Below are positions 1 through 12,704 of a DNA stretch of 64,000 bases, piece by piece. The DNA lies in assembly GCA_029532415.1 (NCBI GenBank), contig JAQOTA010000047.1:2914001-2978000 (forward strand), in the 5' to 3' direction. The notes beneath the pieces are model-generated. The model did no database searches. It saw only the letters and a list, made by a program, of their open reading frames with translations, and was not told where the DNA came from. Both the position numbers and the translations under genes were made by a program. The DNA comes from Marasmius tenuissimus. Lineage: Eukaryota > Basidiomycota > Agaricomycetes > Agaricales > Marasmiaceae. Position 1 is the first letter of the stretch. Every line of letters starts with the position of its first letter.

Positions 1-2163
1 CCGATCATGTTCGTTCTTTTCCTCCATTTTCAGAGAGTTTCCCCAACTGAGGACGAGGTCCATTTCTATTCGTGGTTTTCATCAATTATGTGACTTTTTC
101 TCTCGTTTCCATCGCTCTCAGGTCCCATTCATTCTGATAATACAAAATATCACCATACCTGCACCAATACCTGCCCGCAGAAGACCGTCGGTTGTACAAT
201 GATTATCCTACCCGAACGGTATCATGATCGATGGAAAATATGATGGTCTTCGGTGAGTTATTCCTTGGATAGGTCAATATTCGTGAAACGGAATCTCCTT
301 TACAACCCTATGGCAGGCAGTCAAAACTATACGTCTCAACTTAGCATTAGAAAGCCTCTGTAACTGTCGATACCCAGCTGAATGCCGGCAGTCCGGAATC
401 CCGTCCGCTATTTGAAGGTTCTCACCATCTCTGTACGGTGTTGGGCCGATTTTATTCTCGCCATTCCAGCTGTTAACCTTTATCAGGCTACCGGACACAT
501 CTAACAGACCCGGCCCCGTGGGCTAATTCCTCTCGCCCAATTCTCTCGCTAACACGCAGTCCAGGGTCCCGAACGAGGCTTACCGTGGGTTTTTTAGGCC
601 TATCATGGTCTTTGAGAGTCGATGCTACCACAGGACGTTTAGTTTCGAAGCTACAGAGCGGGCAGAGAAGAGTACCGGAAGCGATTTGAGCGCAAGTATT
701 CCAATCGGGCATATCCCTTAAAATATATCAGTCGAGACGCCCGCCAGCAAGTATCAAATGTCAAGACGAGAATCTACAGAATAGCGAGAGGGTTGGCAGT
801 GAGGACCTTTCATTCTCTCTTATGTTACATGCTCAAAGGTCTGTTCAGAGGACCCTATAGTTGGCCCAGAGCAATGGGAGAAGCCTGTTATAATCGTTGG
901 GGCCGGGTCTTGACCTCGACAACACTTCTCTGCAACATCGGCTTGGGTCCAAGGCTCAGCCTTCAGGGGAGATCAAAAACATTCAAAACGGGTCACATAT
1001 CGTTGGCATCAAGTTGGGTTGGTTGTAACCCATCAGTTGACTTTACGTTCTGCCGGCTTCTTGGTAGTAACACAAAACGTCGAATGGGATCCGAACCTTT
1101 CACTAGCACCAAAATCTCCCGCCAGGTACTGGATCTTATTCAAATATCTGTCATTCACGCGCTCAAGTCGTTAAGACCGGAGAAAAGGAACCATCTAGGG
1201 CTGCTCCCTCTCGCAGGTGTGGATCTCGCTCGTGATAGAGCTTCAAGTCAGGTGTGGCTGAAATCAATCCTTACGCCGGGAAAACAATGGAAAACCGTCA
1301 GGTAGCAGGTATCTACTTCCTTGCTATGTTCTACCCGTAGCTTTCTATCATGTCGACTGATTTCTCGTTCTCAAGCCAAGTCCAATCAGCGAGTTGAACT
1401 TCGTCATTCCGACTCAAATATAATGTTAGTAGGACCCACATTCGTGTGTGATGTTTCTCTCAACCAGCGCAACACCTGGAAGATCCGTTAATGAGCTGAT
1501 CGCAGCGGAACACCGTCCCATAGCGAGGCCAAGACACGTACATCCACATAACTGGCTCAAGTACGTCTTTGTATCTCTAACATCCAGCTCTTCCCGACGC
1601 TCACATCCAGCCATGACTCACAGTGCTGGTAAAATCGCATCCACATCCATCCTACAAGCCCGTGAAATACAATGAAAAATGTGCTGTATTGGAACCCTCT
1701 GAGCACGAAATTAAACTTCTGGGTATCGGATGTGTGATTTACCATAGCGCCACCGTAAAACACACGTGTATGAAATGTATCAAAGAAGCTTGTTTAGCTT
1801 TAGCTATCACCCAACGCCGGTACTACGCCCATCATTCGGCTACCTCATGGAAAGCATAGCAATGGTTTGCTTCTCGGGCGCTCGAGAAACACCGAAGTAT
1901 TCTGCCGTCAATTTCTATACAACCCAGGTCTCAAGCTGGAGACATTCCCAGATATAATTATGGAATTGAGACGGTCATTTCCATACTACCAAAAATGAAT
2001 AACAAATCATAAATATCCCGAAGCGCTGCAAAGCCGTTACAGAACAGACGTCAAACAGTAATATATCATACAAAGATCGAGCCACCAAACGCAGGAAGAT
2101 GGGCATAAACACTAGCATGTATCGAATGAGAAGTGCAAACCAGAACTCAGATTAGCATGTACA
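1..2163. other. No recognisable gene
   Basis: No protein family, RNA gene or repeat could be recognised here. The longest open frame (793-1305, plus, 170 codons) has no recognisable motif and no splice-linked neighbours, and short frames overlap on both strands at 1426-1957. The right end, up to 2163, is the 3' flank of array gene A. I see nothing that supports a gene call. Confidence 0.5.
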
Positions 2164-2550
2164 TCAAAACCATTCTTCACTATCACCGCTTCTACCCCAC
2201 GTGTCCGATTCCCCGTATCCGAACGAAGGAGGTTCCAACTGACCGTGCGAGGGCATACCAGCAGATCCCGTCCATGCATAAGGAATGACCGGTGGCGGCT
2301 GTGAATGCAGCGCAAACCCGTTACGCTCGTGCTGATGACCAATAGAACCTTCGGGGAAACTTGAAGCGTATTCCAGAGAGGTTGGCACGCCGCCGTATAA
2401 GGAGTATGGGGAATGAGTGCGATCTTCAGCAACGGAATGGGATAGGTGAGAAACCGTCGATGTAGAAGCCGGAGATGGACCATATGTAGGGCTGCTGTTG
2501 CTGGCCGTAACGAACGATGATCTTGAGTGTTGACTAGGTATATTGTACTG
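2164..2550 (-). pseudogene. Tail remnant of gene A beyond an in-frame TAG
   Basis: After the TAG that closes gene A the same frame runs on for 128 codons to a TGA at 2164-2166. The encoded segment resembles the tail of F (SYPSHS-like, PYSLYGG and QPPPVIPYAW segments, ending in EEWF; F ends in EGWF). At the stop position F has CAG (GDQ) where A has GAC TAG CAG, so a C-to-T nonsense change is the simplest reading. It could be a translated extension in alleles lacking the stop. An unrecognised intron removing the TAG is the alternative. Confidence 0.6.
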
Positions 2551-5308
2551 CTAGTCCCCAGACCACCTGAAGTTGTAACCAGCATTGGCGTCGTATTCGG
2601 TAGTGCTGGTGGTACTGACCAGGTAGGCACTTGGATCAGCATAAGGAGAGACCGCCGTGCTCGCAGTAGGATGACTGATTGAATAGGCATGCTCAGAGGT
2701 GCTGTATGGACCAAACGGCGGCGCTGTGTTGAAAGAGTTGGACCCCATTGCATGCGACACAACGAGAGACTGTTCTGCGGTATGGATGAGTGGGGGGAAT
2801 GGATCAATAATGTTGGCAGTTGACGTCGTCAAGCCATAGGGAGATGACACGTCTCTCGGAGAGAGGCTGGTAGGGAGGGAGGGATGACGACAGGATACTG
2901 GATTGTCCGAGGGATAGTGGTGCAATGGATGGAGTTGCGAGGCTGAGGCACCTTGCTGTACGCATGGAGATCGGTTCATTCTGGAAGTTCTGGCTGGCAG
3001 AGGTCGAATGAGCCGCAAGCTTGCATCCATCACAACCTGCTCATTGCTAGTGAGGTCAGCCTTGTGATGAAAATCCTACCCGCACAACCGTAAGGCGATA
3101 GGATAAAACTTTTGAGCAGTAATGACGCACCTCATGTGAATGGTTGTGGGTCACTATCCCTCCATGCTTGAGGCTAGTCTTCTGCCGTTTGTTGGGAACA
3201 ATACGGTATGAGGTCTTTGTGTACTCGTAGTTCCTATCTTGAGGGTTGCCCACGGAAACCATGTCCTCTGCCTGTATCAGGTCTGGCGTGTTCAATGGGT
3301 ATTCCGAGTCGATGATGTTGACAGATCCACCGAGATCGGTGGGGGCTTGGGGACTTGGAGATGTCTGATCTGTAAACAGGATTCAGGGAATGATTGAGCA
3401 GTAGAGGTTCAAGAAGCACACCTTTGTGAACATCTTTGAAGCGATCCGAGTCATCGAGTGGATGGAAGATGTGATCACCGTATCCGACATGTCGAGCAAA
3501 GTTGGCGGTGGTTGGGTCGAAACCTCGAAGGGTTTGATACTGACGAATCAACTTGTAGTTGTCGGTGGACCAGGAGCGGGCGAAAAAGCGGATCTCGAAG
3601 TCTAGTTGGTCAGGAAGGCTGAGGTCGCGACACAACTCGGGTGAAAGCTGAGGTTGGCCGTCTTCATGGAGAGACCAGTGGTGGGTGGAAGATGTTTTGC
3701 CATAGGGGAGGTTGGGGGGAGGTGGATAGATGAAAAGGAAGATGGGTTGCTGGCGTCGCAATTGGCATTTGGAAGGGGAATCATCGAGGTGGCCTACCAA
3801 CCACGCGCAGGGAAAGACAAGTGCTGGGCGATGTTTAGCGAGTGGAGGGGGGAAAATGAATTGAGGACGCACTAAAACCCTCCCGATCATCCTCCAACAA
3901 AACCCCCCAAGCATGGAAAACACTCCATGGTTGTGAAAGCCAGGCCTTCTCCGCGCCCCAATTCCACCTCAAGTCAAGCTCTCCATCTTCATCGAGTCGA
4001 AATCTGCTCGTGGATTCCAGACAGAGTGGCCTATGATTTGTGAGGAACACACCTTGTCCACCCATTCTCCAAACACGTCCGATCTACGAGATTGTCCCAT
4101 CTGCTCCCCCAGAGGTTATTTGCGACGGCGATGGGGGTTTTGGTTAGAGTTGAAAAAACAGTCGGCCGATTGACCCGTTCAGGCACGACTTCGCCATTTA
4201 AAGCGTGATACATTGCGTACATAAACGCGTCATCGGCTTCCTTTGACTTGTGACTCGCCAAGAAGCGCACGAGGACCTCTTTCTGGAGAAGTTCGGCAGT
4301 TGGAGGTAGGTCCTCGAATCCCAACGCACCTACAAGGATATATGAATATGGCCCCTTCGGACCACGGCAGACCACTCCTCGGGTAGGATCCATCCATATC
4401 TCCTCATAGGCACATTGCCAATCATCCTAGAACTGTATTCAAAAACTGTTCAACTATGCTACAACAGCTACTTACATGCAACCTTTGAAGATACATCCGA
4501 CCCAAATACCCCACGTTACTCAAGACTTGCACAAGCGGTACAAGACCTAGGCAAAAACATCCAATCAGCTTCGGGACCCGCTATGTTCGCATATTAACTT
4601 ACCATGCCAAAGAACCATTGACGGGATTGTCCCTTTGTCAATTGCGTACACCTGGGCGACCTCGGAGAACCTAAAAATACAATACCCTCAATGTGAGTGA
4701 TTTTGGGTTGCTACTCGACGTACAACTGTCTCGAAAGATTCTGAAACTCTTCTTCGAATACCTACCAGGACGGGCAAGGCTTGAGTTTCAATCGACCGGA
4801 AGAATATACAAAACTTACTTTTCGTGCATCTCGTCCGCTATAAGATACCACCGTGAATTCACCTTCCACCCCTTCCACTTTTGCGGCACATATCATCTTC
4901 ATCACTCTCCGGCAGCACATCTCACATTGACAACCCCCATCACCATCATCACGAACCTGGCAGATATTTCGGAGTCTGCAAATGTCGCCGCGTTTGAGGT
5001 TCCGAAACTGTGTAAAAGATCAGCCTCCCGTTCAATTGCCCTACTTAGTGACTCACATCATCGAATTCCGTCAGTTCCTTCTCTTCTTGCTGGACAATCT
5101 GGTTGTTTATCTGGTTCCCGTTGATGTGAATAGTCGTCGTCATTGTCCTCGAGCTGGCCTCCTGAGTTATTGATTCCGAGGGAGAGGCCGACAGATGGGA
5201 GGCTTGAAAGGTCCTTTCGTAATAGTGATTATGCTGGTCACCATTAACGCCGGTGAAGGTACCACCGTCAATCGAGAAGTTTTGTGCGTTAGGGAAGAAG
5301 GTAGCCAT
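2551..5308 (-). CDS. Array gene A: ten-exon basidiomycete family protein with GDQ motif
   Basis: Function unknown. Spliced exons (minus): 5057-5308, 4819-5007, 4724-4761, 4603-4670, 4476-4546, 4053-4426, 3873-4003, 3422-3823, 3131-3369, 2551-3036, giving 749 aa in one frame with GT..AG introns of 49-57 nt (last one 94 nt). Exon 1 holds the motif IDGGTFTGVNGDQHNHYY and a second Asn/Gln-rich stretch, INGNQINNQIVQ. Exon 2 is cysteine-rich and ends in VEGEFTVVSYSGRDARK. Exons 4-8 form the conserved core (TIPSMVLWH, VRFLASHKSKEADD, KTPIAVANN, TLRGFDPTTANFARH). Exon 9 has a basic NKRQK motif that could be a nuclear signal; the tail is Ser/Thr/Pro-rich. The start is the ATG heading MATFFPNAQNF, matching B and D. 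The TAG at 2551-2553 is probably secondary because the same frame stays open to 2164. The family assignment rests on recalled similarity to expanded Agaricomycete proteins. Confidence 0.8.
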
Positions 5309-7650
5309 AGTAACCGTAAACAAAGGCGAAGAACTTGGGGGATGGTGGGTCGACGAACAATACAGCAGGTATTCCTGTGCAATATGTACCAGCCAGCATG
5401 CTGGTACCACGTGTTGAGCAAAAATAATGCACCATACCATGGACACGCCCCGATCTTGATGTTGATCACGAATGAATGAACGACCTGTGGTGGCGTCCGG
5501 AGTCGAAAAAACCGTGCCGTCTATCTTCTCTCCTCGTCTTCCCTTCGACTATATTCAGCCCGTTGGGTTGTATGCTGTTTTTTGTTCGCAAACCTGGAGT
5601 TCAGGTTGGTGAGTACTAGATCTCGAGGCCATACGCCCACGCTACCAATCCCGCAGCAATCAATATGAACCCTTCATCAACATGCTGTCGAGCGTCGGCG
5701 CTACACTTTCACCGCTGAGCGATCACGGAAATGAAGATCCATGTTAGGGCACACCTCAAAATCGCTCCAACGGCATTTGAGTTATAGAAATTTCCATCTT
5801 GGTAGAGGGGGCATTGCTCGAGCGGGATCTGGGGTTGATAATGCGAATGGAAGTATCAGAGTGCCTATCAGAAGATCACGGTCAGTACAGCGTGAATGAA
5901 AGGAACGCCGGTGGGAAAAAACTCACTGGTTGGGAGCTACAAGCTCCGAGAACAAAATACGAACAATCTCATGTTGAAAAATCGCGAAGATCTCGCTGAG
6001 AGGAATGAAGGAGGTCAGTGTTGAGTACAGACCATCGAAACGGGTTCCATTTGCTTGTTCATAGACCCATATTTCGGCAGATCTGGCTATCTATCAGCTG
6101 TACGCTCTGAGTTCAATCCTTCTATGACAGCCGCTATTTAGACCTGTAAACCATGAAAATACACGAATTGCTTGATTCGAGGTCGCCACTTACTGGTGAA
6201 TAATCGTTGAGAACGTTACCGAAGCTCGGGTGTCTATACTGTAATCCCGAAACAAGCTAGAAGGTACAAAACTTGCGATTCAGAGGCGGTGATCTCCCGA
6301 CAGACGTGATAATGCAATATTTCTCGAGACCGAAAAAGCATTTGAAGCTGAAGGTACTAAGTGAAATTTGAAAAGATTTTGAAAAGATATCGTTAGCTCA
6401 AGACCAAACGAGATAAAGAAGTGAACGTACCTGTCACCCCAGATAATACCATAGCATCAGCTGTGTTCTATCGGATAGTCCAGCATTCAAAGTCCATTGA
6501 AGTCGGGCCTGTATGGTAGTACAAGCAGCGACCACATTACTGCTTCGAAAAACCTCAAACGAACCCAATCGAGGCTGTAGTTAAGACCAATAGCACAGAT
6601 ACTGTCAGACCAACCCTTCACCACTCTTTACATGGCGGAAGGAAAATATATATTGTACACTAGGAAAGAAACTAAGGAGGGCTCCGAAACTTACCTCTTG
6701 ATATCCCAGTCCATAGACATAGATTATCGGCATATCTAACGACACGAAGGGTGCCTCTCTGTATGATCCCACGACGGTATTTATTGAGACCTATAGACCA
6801 TCGAGATAAGCAAATATTTCCCACTGAAACCGTCACTTCCCGCCGAATATCCGTCCAGAGTGTTTTTTAAGCTGGGGTGTACACACGTACCTTAGAACAG
6901 GCTGACAGGTGAAACACTTGTAATCCGGCGTCAATAGATAACGCAGTATTCCTCGAGACGGTTAAAGTGTTGGAAGCTGTCAGAAGTGATAAGAATTGCT
7001 AGCTCGAGATAAAAAAAGAGCGTATCCGTCACCCCCCAGAAAGCATCCCAAGCCGTCTTCCATCAACAGATCTGGCATTTATAGAGCATGAAAGTCGCCG
7101 ATGATCATGAACGCGAAGTTGATCAAACGGGCCGATGAACGTGTAAGTGATCAAACAAGCCTATGGTATCCCATTGTCGGTGAGGAATACACCCCTCAAG
7201 GCCAATCGAGGTTGCAGTGATGATCGGGAGTTTGGGGTATGAACTCGGCTAAGTTGTTTGATGTTCGAAAAATAGTGAGGTTTTAAGGCGTTCAAGCGAC
7301 TTTCAATAAAAATTCAACGAGAATCCGAATGAGATTGTTAGCTTAACCTTTGGCTGGAAAGGGGGGAGAAAAAAGCTATACACCATTGTTCAAGCCTATC
7401 AGACTAACATCACCAAGAGTTGACGTCCTTGAGGACATCCATGGTGAGAAAACGGGAGGAGCGAGAAGAGATGATGATGATTGCGGAATGAGTTGCACCG
7501 GTCCGGTCCCGGGTCCACGTGCTCGTTTCAGCCCTTCAAACCCTCGCCTTGACTCCGGCGTCAATTTGGAGTTCACGACCGTAACTCCAAAACTCGGGAC
7601 GAGCAGGGTACCCGCAAAGGTGAATTCGAGCATTTTGCAGCCTTGATCTC
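5309..7650. repeat. 5' flank of A, homologous to the 5' flank of D (34152-36070)
   Basis: Many blocks match the region upstream of D in the same order: the GAGCGTCGGCGCT block (5690 versus 34503), AAAGGAAC(G/A)CCGGTGGGAAAA (5898 versus 34731) and the GGTCC(G/A)(G/A)TCCCGGGTCC block (7500 versus 35831). On the minus strand the flank contains what look like decayed exons of a second gene: a unit including FSVSRN(I/T)AL is present once near 6300 and in a more diverged form near 6950, and matches FSVSTDTALASLLG near 35320. No continuous frame survives, so I treat it as the relic of an upstream neighbour gene that was duplicated together with the array gene. It must also contain the promoter of A, but no clear TATA box is visible. 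Confidence 0.65.
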
Positions 7651-9005
7651 TAGTGTAGAACGCGACTCAGGTCGTGTCCGAGACTCGGGATGAGTTTCTT
7701 GATCCTGTGGCGAGAAATTGAACTCAAATTGATCGAATCGAATGATACCAACCCGGGGAGCAACTGTAGTTGCTTATAGCATCCCCCAGGCAATCTGTTC
7801 ATTTCCATTCGTAAGAGACAATGTTTATCCCAAATCTCGACTAGGTAGACAATAGAAGGATGTAGGATCCCCGGTAGGCATCTGCGAGTTGGACATAACC
7901 CGGACTTCCGTAACGGGTCTCTCAGATTATATCGCTAAACCGAAGTGGCGAGTCGTCAAACCTGACCATGTCGACTCAATTTCCATGTAGAACCAGCTTC
8001 TGCTGTGACTGAGAGTCGCACTTTGTGGTGATGAGGGTTACTACAATGCACGGACAAATCCGTCCTCATGATAGAAATAATTTTGTCCCTGAGTACGATT
8101 ATGCGGGACCTCGGGGTGAGGCAACAAGCCCATGGGTAGACCCACAACAACCCGGATTTCCTCTTGGGATTGGAACATGCAAGGTTCGGAAGCTGGCCTG
8201 CTTGTCGGGTCAACCCCCATTCCAAGACCCGCGAGCACAACTGTAAAGCTTCCCTCTACTAGTTCCTCCTTAAAGGGTGGAATGCTATGCACTCCACGAC
8301 CGAATAATCGAACTCGCGATTGAATGGGATGCTCATTCCCAAGTGTATTGGCGTTCTTCATCCGGACGGTAGACTTGCGAATGGTGACTTAGTTATCCAT
8401 CGCGTTGTAAGCGCCAACTACACGATAGCTGTGGCGGTCTGATACGTTTTCCGACGGGTATATGTGCTCAGGAGCACTCTGAGAGTCAAGGCATACATAC
8501 CTAGTTAATCGCAACTCGCAGCGGGAACAACTCATGGAGTGAAACCTCACGTTAGTGAGTCTCCAATACATACCAATGGATCCTGAGATAGATTCATTAG
8601 TGAGAGGCCAATTAACTTGGCTCGACGAATCAGCCCGGCCTGACTCCTGAACCTCGTTCGGATCGTGCACACCTAATTTATACTGACCATCTACGACTTG
8701 GACAATGAATATAGACAGTCGGCGTGATACTTCTCAATGTCTTTCAGTGATCACCGCTGACCAGAAGCTACCCGAAGCTCAAAGGAATTCGATAGAGATG
8801 ACGTGGGTCGTGCAGATCATTAGGATGAAGGAGCAAGTCTCGATATGTCTGAAGCACCCCCGGAAAATACCAAAAACAACATTGTCAGCCGTTCCACCCG
8901 ATTTTGAGTGAGTGTAAGAGCTCGGGTTTATGTCGCCAGTGTATCTGAGCAACCATGCTTGAATGACTACCCGATTCGTGGCTTTGATCTTTTTTATTCT
9001 AGCTA
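7651..9005. other. No recognisable gene
   Basis: Between the end of the A/D-type flank and the MITE at 9009 only short overlapping frames are present on both strands (for example 8041-8361 minus and 8389-8670 minus). None carries a family motif or plausible splice partners. Confidence 0.5.
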
Positions 9006-9008
9006 TAA

Positions 9009-9478
9009 CACTGGGGGCAGAAGGCATCTCAGTTGAGACTCAACCGAGACGGTCTCGGGTGAGGGCAACTTGAGAGCAACTTGAGGCCTCATTGAGTTTG
9101 ATCAGCGGGGTTTCAAACGCACCCTGGGGACTCAATAGACTTGGTGAGCCCAACCTGTGATGACTGTCACGTCGGTACTTGGGAATATACCTTGTTTATG
9201 CCGTAGACTTGTCCACGGGGCTTGAAATCTCAACCATCAAAGGGTCCCCACCGAAGATTTTTTGACTCTTTGGGATCCGACAATTGATTTGCGGGCATGG
9301 CATGGGGACCGAGGCAAAGCATGAGCTTGAGTTCTGTGTGACGACCGCCCTAATATTGCTTGTTAGGTTCCAAACTCCGCTAATTGGGCACATGGAGGCC
9401 TCGAGGCCATTTCTCAAGTTGCTCTCACCCGAGACCGTCTCGGATGAGACTCAACCGAAACGCCTTCTGCCCCCAGTG
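9009..9478. mobile_element. CACTR-type (EnSpm/CMC-like) MITE, 470 bp
   Basis: The element starts CACTGGGGGCAGAAGGC and ends with its inverted complement. The imperfect inversion runs on for about 70 bp and includes CCGAGACGGTCTCGGGTGAG on the left arm. It is flanked by a 3-bp target duplication, TAA at 9006-9008 and 9479-9481. CACTR termini with a 3-bp duplication are the hallmark of the CACTA/EnSpm superfamily. The interior codes for nothing recognisable, so it is non-autonomous and would need a transposase from elsewhere. The terminal sequence and target duplication are seen directly; the superfamily name is inferred from them. Confidence 0.82.
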
Positions 9479-9481
9479 TAA

Positions 9482-12400
9482 ATGACCTTCTCATTTTGCC
9501 AATAGAGAAGAGGTAACCCAGGATTCCAATATGCCCCCGTTCATACACAAGACTGGCATTCTCAATTTGATCCAAGCCATGAGCCGAGTACTGGCCTTTT
9601 GGCCACTCATCGAGCATCGTGAATCCTCCTGATGATTTTAAGCTCGGGTGATAAACACTTGGAAGGGATTCGGTAATGTGTTGGTATCTCCTCCTTAGTA
9701 TAGTTATAGCATTCCCCTCATTTTTGCCTACTAGGGAACCTTCTCTTTACCTTCAAGGTCTGTCGAAGGTACCTAACGGACCTGTACATGCCATTGATTG
9801 TGTCTGTCAAATTTGTCCACGAGCTCAAAACTTGGCTCTTTCACCCTACCGCATCCTGGCAATTGATTTTATCCTGATGGTATAGTGAGCATGTGAACCC
9901 TGAAGGAAGACCTCAACCTTGGCGGACGATGGTGTGCGTCAACTGGTCTCTTGTCAGGTTGTCCCGCTCATTACAAATTTACGATTCAGCCTGGCGCTAA
10001 TGCTCCTTGGAATCATCCTCTTCATTTATGCTCTGACTGAGCTCGATGGCAGATGAAAGGGGAAGGCTTTGCCGGAGAATGGTACGTACTACATCCCAGT
10101 ACGGTTCTCTCAATCGGCTTATCAACCCTCGGCTCACTGTAATTTGGCCTTTAGGCTCGAGTAGACATTTCTTGCTCTCTCAAGACCCACCAGACTCGTT
10201 TCATATTCAATTTTACAGACGGAACGTACTCACAAAAAACCAAAAGTTTGTTCTCCAAGACATGCTCTCTCCCAAGCCAATATTATTTTCTTGTAGTGTC
10301 ATTGCCGGATTTAACACCGGTACGAGAATACATCGCCGATATGGTTCATGTCGCTGCTCGGGCTCTTGAGATTTACTTTGTGAGTGGCTGCCTATTCCGG
10401 ATCATCCAATGTACGCGACCTTTCCTCAGCACAGCTCAGAGACAGTAGACGTACAACGATCCCTCCTGTTAAGCATCCCTATGCTTTGGCAAAGAACAAA
10501 AGCTAGAAGACACTACAGGGGTTTCTGGCGGAAGGAGAGGGTTGTCCCTCTATTTGACAGTTTCGAACCATGATATTCAAGCTCCGATGACCCTCTGCCA
10601 ACCAAAAAAGCACTATCCAACAGGTATCCACCTACTATTCATCCTGCTGTGCCCTAGACTCATTCCTTACCATCAGCTACCCCGAGACGTGGCTGTCTCG
10701 GAGCCTCGGCCCCCGAGTATTGCTAGTGGGTTTGATTCACAAGTCCCTCATGAACCGTGACTTTCGAAAATGAGAGGGCAGCGAGATGATACGAGGTGGG
10801 CAGCTTTTGATGTTTCGATGATACTCATTTGTGTACAATGGTTGATGCCAGCCAGTTAGGCAGGTCACGTACTCTGTAATCACCACAGAAATAAGCAGAG
10901 TTTGGGAATACCGGCTTTCTTGCTGAATGACGGAAGGTGAGGACCGATAAATGACTCCTTCCTCGGTGACAACCATGATTATATGTCTAGCAGCGGTCAG
11001 TGAGGCTGCCTTCGCAGATGACATGGAATAAGTAGTTGAGTGCTTCGTTGTCACTAGTTTTACTGACCTTGGGTGCACAAAAGAGTGATATACACATCAC
11101 CATTATATATGCTCAGCTGAGCCTGCTGGAGATGAGTGTCCGACACCCCAACAGTTAGTGGTACTTTTAGCACATCCAGGGTATGTTGCTATTGGTATGC
11201 GATGATTTTTAAACTCTTCTACGCCGCGTCAACGAGGTCAGAACATAGGTCGTCCCTGCCGTTAGGGCCATCGCCGTCTACTCTTAGAAGGTAGACCTTT
11301 CCCTGGTGAGCTCTTCATCGAATGGATACCAGCCTTCAATGATCAGCCTGTCGGTCGGCATTGAGATGAACATGGTTATCTCTCGAGCACCGTCCCATCG
11401 AAGACCTGCAGGGACTGCTGGATGGCTGGTATGAAAAGTGGCCATATTACATCGCTATTGATGTGAATAACGGCCTTTCATGCTGTGTCTGAGCTCACAA
11501 CTGGACAGGGCCTTAGGATCACACCCAGACGTTGCCGTTCGGTCAAACAGCTTCACTGTGTCACACCTCCAAATTCTCAACAGGGACTCGGAAGCCCACA
11601 AAAGGTTAATATCATCCTATCAAAGCCATTGACGATGCCCTCGCCGTGAGCATCGAATAGATCTTGAAGAATTCATTTTACCTATTTTCTGGTTCCTCGC
11701 CGAAAGATTGAAAAAATGTATTCCACTCTCTGCTACCTATGTGTTTGCGATACTCAATTTTTTGTGCACGGGGGTGAACTACATAATATCTCACTCAAAG
11801 GCACGACAACAATGGAAGTTCGAGATATCATGGTACTATTTCCAGATACAAGGCAGCTCGGTTGAGGCAACTTCTCCTCGCTCGATCAAAGCATTCTCCA
11901 CCGTGATCTCGCTTCAAGGCTACGAGAGTATTGACCTCAACTTCTTATCTTTACAAAGCACCACGGGAGGAGACATCAGATGGATAAAGCATGGTTTTGG
12001 TCTGAGAGCCGACACGATGCATAATGGCGGTTTAGTCACACCTAGATGACAGATTGGGTATTTCCTCGTGAGCCATTCCCTACCGCAGATGTTTGCAACC
12101 TTCATATCAACTTTATTGCACAGTGACACATACCCAAGCGGCCCAACGGATCCGAATCAAGGTCTCAAAAGCACGAGTCATCTCCCGGAGTTTCCAAACT
12201 CATGTATCATTGCGCACTTTAACGCGCATCCCGTAGTCGGGCTCGCTTTTCACCTTCTCCTGGAATCAAGAAACCAATTCATTAGCTACCTTAGTATTGC
12301 CACAAAGTGTTCTCTTCCCATAAGTGATAGAACAATGTGCGATCTTGGTTTGATATTGATGTCCTTCAGGATTCCTCAGGGCTCACGGGCACAGTACGAT

Positions 12401-12600
12401 ATTCAGCATCATGGGATGAGACGAAAGCCAAACAACATGTATATGTTCAGGGGATAAATATTCAAGATTGTATAACCTATACATGATCCAGTAATGTAAG
12501 GTAATGAGACTATGAGCAACGAAGCAGGATCGAAGCAAAAAAGAAATAAATACTAGGGTTCGGAAACGCGAACGGTAAACAGAAACCCGGTACAAAGTCC
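9482..12600. other. Gene-poor stretch downstream of B
   Basis: Only short frames on both strands (9676-9885 plus, 10046-10369 plus, 10737-11078 minus, 11708-12049 plus, 12068-12457 plus). None shows a recognisable domain and I could not link them by convincing splice sites. The last few hundred bases should include the 3' untranslated region of B. Decayed exons cannot be excluded. Confidence 0.45.
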
Positions 12601-12603
12601 ACA

Positions 12604-12704
12604 CTACTGCCACCCTGAACCAGTATCGTATTCACCGCACTCATTTGATACCCCGTACCTGAAGGAAGCTCCCGACTGATCGGACCAGAATGTACCAGCG
12701 TGGC
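12604..12704 (-). pseudogene. Out-of-frame remnant of the B tail
   Basis: In the frame offset by one nucleotide from the end of B, the sequence around the CAG/AGC run encodes QQQQHPVFSQP, then a stop, then a segment ending in TGSGWQ. This resembles the tails of F (QQQPVPPYPW ... EGWF) and A (QPPPVIPYAW ... EEWF). B has therefore lost its ancestral C-terminus by a slip in the repeat, followed by a nonsense change. Confidence 0.5.

Noticed and set aside
793..1305. 170-codon plus-strand open frame
   Set aside because: No recognisable motif, low-complexity-free but also no splice partners or homologue in the window; an open frame of this length is expected by chance in 64 kb.
2112..2807. 231-codon minus frame as a separate gene
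   Set aside because: It lies in a different frame from the A tail, and the conserved tail motifs are in the A frame; it is a shadow of the repetitive tail.
3234..3923. Single long frame (229 codons) over exon 8 of A and its flanking introns as a stand-alone gene
   Set aside because: Comparison with B-D shows intron borders inside this frame; it is an exon with read-through into introns.
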